From NCBI GenBank assembly GCA_022570795.1, contig JAKUDP010000002.1, positions 2,232,001 through 2,296,000 on the forward strand: a stretch of 64,000 nucleotides of DNA, given 5' to 3'. The notes beneath the pieces are model-generated. The model ran no database searches, was not told the DNA's origin, and saw only the letters and a list, made by a program, of their open reading frames with translations. Shown here one piece after another: positions 10,793 to 20,181 of this stretch (position 1 is its first letter; each line of letters opens with the position of its first letter). This DNA comes from Sphaerulina vaccinii (lineage: Eukaryota; Ascomycota; Dothideomycetes; Mycosphaerellales; Mycosphaerellaceae). A program made the position numbers and the translations under genes.

Positions 10793-11913
10793 TCAGTTCT
10801 CAAGAACATATCGGTATCTTGGCTTGCCGTCTTCGAAGTCCACGATGACCTGGTTAGCATCGCTCATCGGCCGCTTCTGGATCCATGGCGTCACCTTCTG
10901 GCTGGCAGCAACCTCGAACATCTCACGAATTTCCGCAGGAGATCCGATTAGAGAGCCCACGATCTTGCACTTCTTCATGATAAGTGCGAAGGCCAGGAAG
11001 GGTGGCAGCACATCATCAGGCGCTCCCACTTGAACAAAAGTGCCGCCGACGTCCAAAAGATCCAGGTACCCGCCCATTGGCATCTTTGGGGATGATACAG
11101 TGCAGATGATGATATCGAGAGAGTTGCTGTGCTTCTCGTTCCATCCATCTTCGCCTGTGGCAATCAAGTCGTCGGCTCCCATCTTGAGTGCATCCTCCTT
11201 CTTGCTGTCGTTTCGCGAGATAGCAACGACCTTGTCAGCTCCAAGAGCTTTGGCAAACATTAAAGCCATGTGTCCTAAGCCTCCAATGCCGATCACTCCC
11301 ACTCTCTTGCCAGGACCAACGCCGTTTTGCTTCAATGGTGCGTAGACAGTGACTCCTCCGCACAGCATCGGTGCTGCCTCCTCTGAGGGAATTGATTCCG
11401 GAATGTTGAAAACGAAGTGTCCTGATCCACGCCAGTATTTCGCGTAACCACCCTGTGCTTTGGCGCCTGAGGGCCACTTCCCACCGTATGTCATGACAAA
11501 GTTGTTTTTGCAGTATTGCTCATCATCGTTGTTGCACTGGTAGCAATCAGGCTTCAGGCAGGACCCAGCTTGAGCGCCGACGCCGACTCGATCGCCCTCC
11601 TTGATTCCAGACTTAACATCCTTTCCTACGCGGATAGCTTTGCCAACGATCTCGTGGCCAACAACCACTGGGTAGTCGGTGGCTCCCCAGCCTGATCTGA
11701 GAACGTGCATGTCGGATCCGCAGACGCCGCAGTGAGAGATCTGCTACTCGTCAGTATGTGTTCCTGCGCGGAAGGTCTTCCACATCTACTCACCTCAATG
11801 TCCACATCGGTATCCTCCCACTCCTTGGGCTCATAGCCTTGCCAGACCATGTTCCCCTCGGCGGACTCCTTGTTGAGGCCGCACCATCCTTCGAATGCAG
11901 AGTCGGAAGCCAT
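10793..11913 (-). CDS. Zinc-dependent NADP(H) alcohol dehydrogenase (cinnamyl/ADH6-7 type)
   Basis: Two exons (11794-11913 and 10793-11740) with a 53-bp intron give 355 aa. The intron separates VDIE from ISHCGVCGSDMH, the catalytic-zinc loop. Further marks are GHEIVG (catalytic zinc and proton relay), a structural-zinc loop with several cysteines (CLKPDCYQCNNDDEQYC), and the nucleotide-binding GIGGLGHMA. The organisation fits the ADH6/ADH7 cinnamyl-alcohol dehydrogenase branch, cytosolic enzymes that reduce a wide range of aldehydes. Length is normal for the family. A TATA-like TATATAAG lies about 110 bp upstream of the start at 12023-12030. Confidence 0.9.
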
Positions 11914-12725
11914 TTTGGGTGAGTGTTTTACGGATTTGCTTGATTGAATATGTCTGGTATTGGTTGTTCGAAACGATGATATGTAGAGGCTTTTAGCTGC
12001 GCCTATCTCTCCGGGCAGAGGGTATATAAGGTCCTGCTTCTACGACATTGCCACATTGCCGAAGTGTGCCCATCGTGCAAAATTTCTTCGCAAGCGAAGC
12101 CGGTGATGCTGCAAGAATCGTGTTATCGCAGGCCAGAGCTGATGAGCACGGTGCGACGATTGTTAAGCACTTGAGCTCATAGTAGACGTGGCGGGCACGA
12201 TGCGGTGACTATAGGTGGGTCCTGATGATTTTGTGCTTGTCTAAGCTCGGGAGTCGGGAGACTCTCGGTGGTCGTCATGTTCGCTCATAGAATCCTTGTC
12301 TATCGTGGCGCTGACTCCGGGTCTGGGATTTTGTCATAGGGCTGTGAGCCAGATATTGAAGTATTGACAGAAACCGCGATGTACATCGCGCGTGTTTAGT
12401 AGGCTTGTGATTGATATTGTCAGCCGCCAAAATCCTGCTCGGACCGCACGATCAGCTGTACCCTGACTAGTGCAGATATGTCGTGCAGAGAACATGTCTC
12501 GGCCATGCTTATGGGCGAGACTAAAGGTCTGAGTGCCGAGTGACGTATGAGCGAAGGCTTGAAGAGGCTGTACGCCTTGCAATCGAAACACACAGAAGCG
12601 AGTCGCCGACGGCAACAGTCTTTGCTCTATCGTTTCGAAAATGACTCCAGAACTCAACACGAGAACATGTAAAGTAGACGACTTCTCGTGCACATGTGTC
12701 ATGGATAGGCTTTCGATGCAGGCTT
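11914..12725. other. Intergenic, ADH upstream / IPK1 downstream
   Basis: This holds the ADH promoter, including TATATAAG at 12023-12030, and the 3' side of the inositol kinase. Open frames running through 12334-12828 are shadows of the kinase end. I see no additional gene. Confidence 0.4.
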
Positions 12726-13724
12726 TCATCGCGCCAGAACACATATCTTTTCGGTGTTTCGGATCTCTTGCGACTCGGTATTCGTATACCACCCACCACT
12801 GATCAGGTTCGCCTCGACTTTCTTCCACCTCAACAGCTTTTCCGGGTGTTTAAGGTCCAGATCTCCAAGTCTTGCCTCAATTGAGTCGTCAGAGCGCTTC
12901 ACGAACAGTGTACAGTCTCTGAGAGTCATCGCCTTACACAGAGAAAAGATCGAGTCACTACCGGATGTCTTCAAAACTCCGTCTTGATCAAACTCAGCTT
13001 GGCACGTTCGAAGTTGTTGCAGCAGTGGCTGTGCCTCCACCAGAAGAAAATCGCGAATTCTAGTATCCGTGGTAATGGCATGTACTGAGCGCCTTCGTTG
13101 CCCAGTGTGGGAGCTTATCAGATCCAAGGGACAGCTTTCCTGCGCGTCTGTTGCTGTACGGATGCGTTCGGATGCCCTATGTGCTCGAACTGCACAAGTA
13201 CGACATCTTTTGGCGCCAGGAGGAGCATTCGGCGATTGCGCAAGCCATTTCGGTTTGAGCTGTAGGAGGACTTCTCCAGCTTCTGGCGTCATGTCGGTGA
13301 CCAACATTCCAGACATTGCCTGTACCGGAAGCAGATCTTCCAGTCGATGGTTCGGTCGAATCAGCTCTTCCAGCATCTCATTCAGCAACCTGGGAACATC
13401 TTCGTCGAGCGAGATCAGCTCATGTTTGATGAGATTCTCGGCTGGGAAAAGAGCGCTGAAGTTATCGTCCAGCGCTTGCAATTGTTCTTCGGCGGTCTGC
13501 ACATGGTATAGATTTTTGCCCAGTCGAAGCAGTTTCCTCTGCAATAGTTCCGGCAATTCGCCCTCTCCATCTGGTAGTATCTTGAAGACGAAATTCGCAC
13601 CGCCTTCGTTAAGGTAGACCAGGTGGCATTTCTGGGCGGTATGTGAGAATGTCAGAGCCGTGGACTCGGTTGAACAGAGGCTTGGCGGGTTGCACGAACC
13701 AAACCAGACAGGGATACTGCTCAT
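12726..13724 (-). CDS. IPK1: Inositol-pentakisphosphate 2-kinase
   Basis: The frame gives 332 aa if translation begins at 13724. It has the Ipk1 N-lobe motif LVYLNEGGANFVFKI (about 35-49), the family hallmark KPKWLAQSP...RCRTC (about 157-176), and a C-terminal GDLDLKHPEKLLRW that supplies the metal- and ATP-binding Asp. The enzyme phosphorylates inositol pentakisphosphate at the 2-position to make IP6 in the nucleus or cytoplasm. The start is uncertain. Just upstream of the conserved region is CTGAC followed by ccgcccag, which looks like a branch site and splice acceptor, so an upstream first exon is possible. In a neighbouring frame the same place reads MPPGLP followed by a stop. Confidence 0.8.
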   Translation of the reverse strand: MSSIPVWFGSCNPPSLCSTESTALTFSHTAQKCHLVYLNEGGANFVFKILPDGEGELPELLQRKLLRLGKNLYHVQTAEEQLQALDDNFSALFPAENLIKHELISLDEDVPRLLNEMLEELIRPNHRLEDLLPVQAMSGMLVTDMTPEAGEVLLQLKPKWLAQSPNAPPGAKRCRTCAVRAHRASERIRTATDAQESCPLDLISSHTGQRRRSVHAITTDTRIRDFLLVEAQPLLQQLRTCQAEFDQDGVLKTSGSDSIFSLCKAMTLRDCTLFVKRSDDSIEARLGDLDLKHPEKLLRWKKVEANLISGGWYTNTESQEIRNTEKICVLAR

Positions 13725-14173
13725 CGTGCATGAATGATGTCTCTTGAAACATTTGGAGGTCCATAAAGTCGTAAAAAGAAGTCGAGGCTGCTTCGAGTGA
13801 AGTAGCTAGGCAGAAGGTTCGAGCTCGAGGCCTTCCAAGCCACTGCAGAGAAAACAAAGGTCATTTGTACGCTTTCAGAGCCGAGCCGTCAACCGCGAGT
13901 GAGCGCTTCGTGTGTTGCCTTGAAGTAGTGCGTCCTGCTCCCACTTATCGTGGAGCGGTCGGGTTGTCTGCTCCAGCGCACGCGACAGGCGCCACGCATG
14001 ATGTGAATCGGGTCACAGGCCTGCATGTGAGAGAAGATCTTCGAGGATGTTGCTTGCGGCGAGAGGAGAAGCAGAAGCGAGGACGAGGGAGCTTGGTTGA
14101 TGATTGAGCGATTGCCGACGTCCACCTTGCCAAACTCTGTTTGCTCCGCGATGGGAACAACATCGCACAACAT
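13725..14173. other. Divergent intergenic region, IPK1 / thiamine-binding gene
   Basis: This separates the two divergent genes. An open minus-strand stretch (13609-13857) begins after ctctgcag and could be a further upstream IPK1 exon, but no protein similarity supports it. Nothing else was seen. Confidence 0.35.
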
Positions 14174-14709
14174 ATGGACTCTTCGCCACAACTAGCCTAC
14201 CTGGTCAAGAAGATGGCTGAGGAGCAACCAGAAAAGCTGCCCACTCCGGCATCTTGTACTGCAGGTAAGCGAGATTTTTCTGCCACTAGATTATCACCAC
14301 CTCAAGCTAATGACTCCTGGATTTCTGTCTTATCCCGCTTGGTACACCGACTGCTTCAGTTTCCAAAGAAGTAGCGGAAGTCCAGCGTTTACTCAAGAAG
14401 ACTGGGATTAAATACTCCATGCACTCTGCCGGGACGACACTTGGTGAGCCGGCGTCTACTTGAATCCTTCGCCAAGTTGCATGAACTTACACCCTCGTAG
14501 AAGGATCATGGGATGAGTGTATGAGAGTCATCGGCCAGTGTCATGCTATGCTTCATGCCCGAGGCGTAGTTCGCATACAGAGCGACATCAGAGTCGGAAG
14601 CAGAACCGACAAGAAGCAAGGCTTCGAGGATAAGGTGAAAGCGGTGGAGAAATTGTTGGCAGCAGATGGGGACGACGATGACGATGAGAACATAACTTAC
14701 ACAAGATAG
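14174..14709 (+). CDS. Thiamine-binding (UPF0045/Ecm15-like) protein
   Basis: The model has three exons (14174-14264, 14321-14443, 14501-14709) and 140 aa. The family run is clear: DFCLIPLGTPTASVSKEV, KYSMHSAGTT|EGSWDECM, then DIRVGSRTDKKQGF. This is the ferredoxin-like UPF0045 fold, which binds thiamine. Intron 2 (57 bp, GTGAGC...CGTAG) is normal. Intron 1 has a good donor (GTAAGC at 14265), but the acceptor needed to keep the conserved first strand ends in GG (14319-14320) rather than AG. A canonical alternative acceptor, ttcag ending at 14360, keeps frame but removes DFCLIPLGTPTAS. The C-terminus is acidic (DDDDDEN). Confidence 0.75.
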
Positions 14710-14876
14710 CAGCAAGACAGGTGTTGTTACTCCAAGGTTGATTGTTTTCATTGCATTTGGCAAAGTATTCTAGAATACACAACAGGACACACGAAACGCC
14801 AAGTATCAGTCACTTCGCCTCCCCTTCATCGCCAATCCGAAACGTGTCAATAAGAGCCATAATCATATACGGAGTC

Positions 14877-16232
14877 CTACTTCTGCTCGTGTTGAGCTTC
14901 CTCGTAGGAAGGTGCCGCCTCGTAGACAGGCAGAGGCTCAGACTGCTCGAGCACAATGAAGGTCTTCTTCTCCAAATCAGCCTCCTCAACAATATCCTCT
15001 TCTTCGAGGCGAACACTCTCGTAGCCGCGGCGACCACCTCGGTAAAGCTTGATCCAGAGGTAGCTAATCATACGACCAATGCAGAGACCAAAAAGGCTGA
15101 CGACCATTCCAACAGCGACGCCCATCATGGTAGGAATAAGCACAGCAGTAAGACCGCGAGAGAAAGAGTGCATGAAGTGGTGCTTGTGGTGTCCGTGGTG
15201 ATGTCCATCGTGGTGCATGTGGTGTGGTCGACCGTGGTGGCGGGGAGTGTCATCTCCGTCCTTTCCAATACGCATGAAATGTGGTCGAATGTGAGATGGG
15301 AGCTTGCCATCATGTGGTCTGCCACCTTTCTTGTTTCCCTTCATGCCGTGACATCCACCCTTCTTGAATCCTCCCATCTTGAAGCCGTGACCATGACCTT
15401 GACGCATGCCCATGAACTTCTCCTCGATCATTTGCTTCAGCTTGCATAGGCTAGCAGGCAGGTTCTTGCATTCTCGCTCGCTGCCATGTGGTGGGCCGTC
15501 GTGTTGACCCTTGTGACCCTCGTGGTGAGGATGTGGCATGATCGACAGGAAGTCACCTTCACGATCTCCTCGAGGTGGTCCGAAGAAATCCATTGGTCGT
15601 GGTGCATGATGTTGCTCGGTTGAGACATGTACGAGGAAGAGCTCCTCGTCCGCATTCTTCAGAACCTGGATGAGGATTTCGTCCAGAGAAACTGGCTGTC
15701 GTTCCAACTCGAAGATCGTGTGCTTGATCGGGATAAGCGACTGTCCGTCCTCGGTGTTGGCCATGACATCTTGAATCGATACGCCCGAACCGGTAACCTC
15801 GACAGGTGTAACCTTTGCATTGCCCGATTCGATGTCCTCGATGGATGCCGAGGACGCAACTTGGCTCACATATGTGCGAGGTGCCATAAGGCTGTCCAAT
15901 GCGGACCCGAGTGGGTAGATAGTCTCGCCATTGACTTCAAGTCTCTTGCCATCTTCAGAGATGGTCACATTGACGATAATGCTGTTCGCACCGCCTTGGA
16001 TCCAGAAGTCCTCCTCTGTCTGTTCAACATCCTTGTTGTCCTCTGTGCCCTCCTTCTGCTTAGCAGAGAAGACGCATTCCGAGCATGGCAGCTGGACGAT
16101 GGACTGCTTCGCGGACCGACCGGATGGAGCGATAAGTTCGGCGGCTTGTTCGTTCACAAGACCTGTAGGAATGAGAAAAGCACTCGCGCCCAGCACACTG
16201 GCTGCGACAATGCCGACTGAGCGGCCTAACAT
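14877..16232 (-). CDS. Secretory DUF7728-type membrane protein with histidine-rich segment
   Basis: A single exon of 451 aa. It begins with a hydrophobic signal peptide (SVGIVAASVLGASAFLIP) and then SIVQLPCSECVFS, a Cys-pair motif typical of the fungal DUF7728 family. Residues about 200-355 are very rich in His and Gly, ending in an HHDGHHHGHHKHH stretch near 331-354. A long membrane segment follows at about 357-390 (IPTMMGVAVGMVVSLFGLC), then a cytoplasmic tail with VYEAAPSYEEA, resembling motifs bound by ubiquitin-ligase or endocytic adaptors. A type I membrane protein of the secretory pathway is likely, and the His tract suggests metal binding. No biochemical function is established for the family. 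Confidence 0.75.
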   Translation of the reverse strand: MLGRSVGIVAASVLGASAFLIPTGLVNEQAAELIAPSGRSAKQSIVQLPCSECVFSAKQKEGTEDNKDVEQTEEDFWIQGGANSIIVNVTISEDGKRLEVNGETIYPLGSALDSLMAPRTYVSQVASSASIEDIESGNAKVTPVEVTGSGVSIQDVMANTEDGQSLIPIKHTIFELERQPVSLDEILIQVLKNADEELFLVHVSTEQHHAPRPMDFFGPPRGDREGDFLSIMPHPHHEGHKGQHDGPPHGSERECKNLPASLCKLKQMIEEKFMGMRQGHGHGFKMGGFKKGGCHGMKGNKKGGRPHDGKLPSHIRPHFMRIGKDGDDTPRHHGRPHHMHHDGHHHGHHKHHFMHSFSRGLTAVLIPTMMGVAVGMVVSLFGLCIGRMISYLWIKLYRGGRRGYESVRLEEEDIVEEADLEKKTFIVLEQSEPLPVYEAAPSYEEAQHEQK

Positions 16233-17239
16233 AGTAGAAGTTCAATCCAAGGATTCCTGAGGTGGTAGTGGAGGTGGTACAGTAGCGGTGGTGGTGAGAA
16301 ACAGGAGAAGATGTGAGATGACCTCCAAGGTGTTGGTTTGAGAGTCGGTATCAGCCTCGCCTTGCTGATGATGCCTGTTGCCGCGTAATGCTTGAAACAA
16401 AGGGTCTCGCCATCGCTATGCTTCCCTTTTGATTGGATGCTTGCCGAGTTTATCAAAGCCAAAAAGCCACTCGGATTCACCTTCGCACGAGGAACAAAGA
16501 CGTCTCTCCATCCATTCTGTGATGAATTTGCCTCCAGGCCGGCACACCAGATCTCGCACGATTATCATGGCTTCTCAACCAGACTCAAAAATGGCTATCA
16601 GAAGACGATGATACCAATCGTCGAGCATCAGGCATGACCAGTATGCCTAATCTTAGAAGGAACCAGGATACAAGCATGTGTTTCTCCGCGTCTTCCACAC
16701 CACCTCACTCGCGCTCGATTTGTTCTCACCAGTCAACAGCTTGCGGGATTCTCCAGGAGTCCAGAAGATGCCATCTTTAGACCGCATCTTCAAAGCAGAT
16801 CTCGGGACCACCGCTCCTGCTCGAGGCAAAGCAACGTCAAGACCGCCACTGCATCACGAGCACGCCGAATGCCGACCGAGAATGTGAGCATGCCTCGCGG
16901 ATGGTAGTTCACTCGCTGAAGCATATGATGTCTTTACCAAGACGCTGCACGCTCGGCATGTCAGCACTGCTATGTGACCAGCATGGCACTTCGATATATC
17001 CACGAGTCCTATTGTTGATCTTGAGTGAACCATTCTCGATTGAGGTTTAGACGCGTCTGGTCTTACTCTAGGTGCTATCATGGCATATCGAGCTCATCCG
17101 CAGCGATTACTACATGTACGGTGGAGTAGGCGATCTGTCAAGCTGACAACTGCGAGTGCTGCTGTAAGCGCCCTGGTTCTCAGCACTAACTGCAAGGCAT
17201 CTTTTCTTGTGATTTCACGCATGCTACTCACCTAACACA
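16233..17239. other. Divergent intergenic region
   Basis: This lies between the DUF7728-type gene and the 180-aa orphan, which point away from each other. Short frames at 16392-16637 and 16854-17081 have no support. I see promoters only. Confidence 0.4.
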
Positions 17240-17840
17240 ATGACAGACACGGCCGAGTTCTTCGTGAAGAATGCGGCATGGTTCGAGAATGGAGTATGGG
17301 ACGACGACGACATGGGAAAGGATATCATGGCCCTGTTTGTGCTTGGCGATATCGCGGTCGAGGTAAGTTTGAGCTGATATCAGTATTGCATGTTCTTGCG
17401 CCCGGCCTGACCTGTGGTAGACGATCAATGAAGTACTCAAGCAGAATAAGGAAGACAGTGGCGGATGGTATCTGTGGTTAGCAGACCAGTACAATACTCT
17501 GCCAGACTATAACAACGGCTGTTCTGCGCAAGGTACAGAGGCTCCCATCGACGCTACATGGCGATCTCCATTCGCAGATAAAACAATCGACGACGCAGCT
17601 CTGTTTATTCGTAATGCGCCTAAGCCTCCAAAACCGCTTTGCAAAACGTTCTTCGCAGTGCTTGAGAAGGAGAGATATCACCTGGACGGCAGACTGTTCA
17701 TCTGCAAGATCATCGATGGCGGAGTTCAGACAATCCCATGCAAAGCGTATGGAGCAGGTACCATTTACGCTGGCTATGAAAGAGACGAATGGGATGAAGC
17801 GTACAGTCGCTTTCACGCGGAAGGCCTGACGTTGGAGTAG
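17240..17840 (+). CDS. Hypothetical 180-aa protein
   Basis: Two exons (17240-17362, 17421-17840) are separated by a 58-bp intron (GTAAGT...CCTGACCTGTGGTAG), giving 180 aa. The start ATG sits in the strong fungal context cacaATGac and opens MTDTAEFFVKNAAWFENG. The exon join is phase 0 and the frame is clean on both sides, so I consider the gene real. No signal peptide or membrane segment is visible. The sequence is acidic at first (WDDDDMGKD), has several Cys and Trp residues and a repeated Tyr/Gly-rich region near the C-terminus (AYGAGTIYAGYERDEW). I do not recognise a family, and no function is proposed. Confidence 0.6.
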
Positions 17841-18448
17841 ATTTACAGTGAGGAAATTGTTCTCCCGAGGGTGTGCTCATTGCAGGCTATGTCCGTTGAT
17901 TGGTATACTGTCTTGTTAGCAGCAGCGTTATCGAAACTCCCAAGATGCACAGAGTAGTCTGCTTGACTTACCCAACTTCGACGCTACCATCAAGCCGTTT
18001 TAGCGGGTCGTTCTGTAGTTCAGAGACTCCTGACTTCTGACTTTCCAGCTTGGATTAGCCTGTACGCTGCCTATCTTCTGTCATCGTTATAAGTAAACCA
18101 AGTACGTCTCGTGGCTACTCTGATGTTGCGAAAGGTGATTGAACAAGCCTTACCAACATGCTTGGACGATAGACGTCTATCAGCACGTGAGTGAAGGTCT
18201 CCTGGTTCCGCATCGGAGAACCTATGGTACGCAAAAAGCAAAAGTCAACATGAGCCAGCAAATGCGATCTGAACGTAATCGTGAAGACATCATCGAAACA
18301 TCATGATGCGTAGGAGTAGAAATACTGTGTCCAGAGACAATCTTGTATGACAGACTTTGTGCTGCAATAGAGCCTTCTGAGGCAGTCCTGCTGGCATATA
18401 TTCACTTCGACTGCATGCACCAATCTCTGGCGTCTCCAAATAGGCAAT
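17841..18448. other. Intergenic upstream of cutinase
   Basis: About 600 bp between two plus-strand genes. It should hold the cutinase promoter. No clear TATA box or binding-site array was identified. Confidence 0.4.
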
Positions 18449-19218
18449 ATGAGATTCTCATTAGCAATCTTGCTGCCAGTGATCACTGTCGCGGCACCAA
18501 CGCAAAGACTTGATGCCCGTCAGGTCGGATTTACCGCAGACGAGCTGATAAACGATCCATGCAAACCTATCATTCTCGTTTTCGCTCGAGGCTCGACCCA
18601 GCCGGGCAATCTGGCAAGTAAAGAAGCGGAGTCAACCCCGTAAGCGCTCGAACTGACGCCGTTACGAAAGGGTCAAAATCTTGGACCAGCGCTATGCGAC
18701 CAACTCAAGGCTGCATATAACGACTCTGTTGTAGCCTGTCAGGGCGTTGGTGGGGCATACAAGGCCAAATTGTTCGACAACCTTAGAGAGTCGGGGACAA
18801 GTCATGAAGGTATCACTGAGGCCTACAATATGTTCATCCTTGCGGCAAGCAAGTGCCCGGCGTCCAAAGTCATCGGTGGGGGATACAGGTGTGTAATCCA
18901 AGCAGTCCGCTACAGAGAGTCGTGCTAATTGTCCTCAGTCAAGGAGGCGCCGTGATCGTCGGGGCAGTCCCGAGCCTTCCAGAAAGCAGCAAGACGAAGA
19001 TCGTTGGCATCGTCATGTTCGGAAGCACGCGAACGGACGAGGAAGAAGGGCTGGTTCCAGACTATCCTGCAGCAAATACACTCAACATTTGCGCAAAAGA
19101 TGATGGCGTTTGTGATGGTGGAGTCGACGTAACATCAGGTCATTTGCAGTACCTTGACGATGTTCCGACTGCAGTAACATTCTTGCAAGGTCGTATCTCT
19201 GCCGCTGGCGGTGTCTGA
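18449..19218 (+). CDS. Cutinase (secreted serine esterase)
   Basis: Three exons (18449-18613, 18671-18888, 18939-19218) give 220 aa. A signal peptide (MRFSLAILLPVITVAAP) precedes the mature enzyme. Cutinase motifs are present: FARGSTQPGNLG, GYSQGG with nucleophile Ser128, DGVC with Asp183, and GHLQYL with His196. It would hydrolyse cutin or other polyesters outside the cell. Two introns are notable. The first (18614-18670) needs a GC-AG boundary, with donor GCAAGT. The second (18889-18938) splits the codon of the catalytic serine. The alternative GT one base inside exon 1 breaks the frame. Length is normal for the family. Confidence 0.9.
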
Positions 19219-20181
19219 TGGACTCTCACAGAACTTGGAGGACGGGGTCCAGCTTAGCGTAGACTTACGTCGTCTTTTGGTGCCGCTGAACACGTGGGCC
19301 TTGATGAATCTCGACATGCTCTCAACGACCGTCCTTCCATGTCCGTGGCAGATCGTGAAGCCGGAGGTCGCACATGTGCACAGCGTCGCTGCATGTCGTA
19401 TGGTGAGCTGCTGTTCTTTCATTGAAAGCCCTGCGTCCGCGCTGGCCATCATGTGTTCTCCTCGCCACCCTGGCGTAAGATCTCTGTTGTTGATTCTGGT
19501 GTTCGGTGTTGAGGGTTTGGAGAACAAAAAGTCTGCCTGCGGTATGTGCGCATCTTGGCCCGAAGCAATGGTTCGTTGCTGCAGCTTACGTTTGCACTGA
19601 ACCCTGTCAATATTGAGCATCGTCGATGGTTCCACGACATCTTCATGTCCTCTTCGTTGCAAGACTGCGCCGTTGTTATTGCTGGAGGACTGTGGTCATT
19701 TCATGGATTTGGCGAACCGTGTCGATGTCAAAGTAGAACCAGAAGAGATCTGATGATTGATATTGAATGCAATGAATAGCTTGAGACTAGCTCGATACCA
19801 AGGCGTTCCTGCATGAGCTTCGTCAGCCACACGGTTCTGGCGATTGCGGAGACGCGCAGCCTTCTGTGTTCCACCTTCAACCCACGCCGCACGAGTCGAG
19901 TGCAGAAGTCTCTCGTTCTCAGCCGTGCGATTGTCACCGACGAGCAGGCTGATCATGCTTTCTTCTTCTTCGCATCACGCTCGTTAATGCTACCACCACT
20001 GCGACCACGAGGAACTGAGGGAGGGCCACATGGATCGGTGATTCAATTCTATTCTGGGAACCAGGTCCAGAGAGAAAGGACGACTCACGATGTGGAAGGT
20101 ACCTTATGAACAGTCTGCCCACGAGAGCCTTCACAGACTAGCTGGAGCGAATGGCTTCGACCAGCACGAACATTGCTAACG
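19219..20181. other. Intergenic, cutinase / carboxypeptidase
   Basis: Nearly 1 kb. Overlapping open frames exist on both strands (19211-19600 +, 19135-19662 -, 19696-19956 -), but none has a recognisable domain or a convincing gene structure. Confidence 0.35.

Noticed and set aside
12334..12828. 164-aa minus-strand open frame
   Set aside because: Overlaps the end of IPK1 in another frame and shows no family features.
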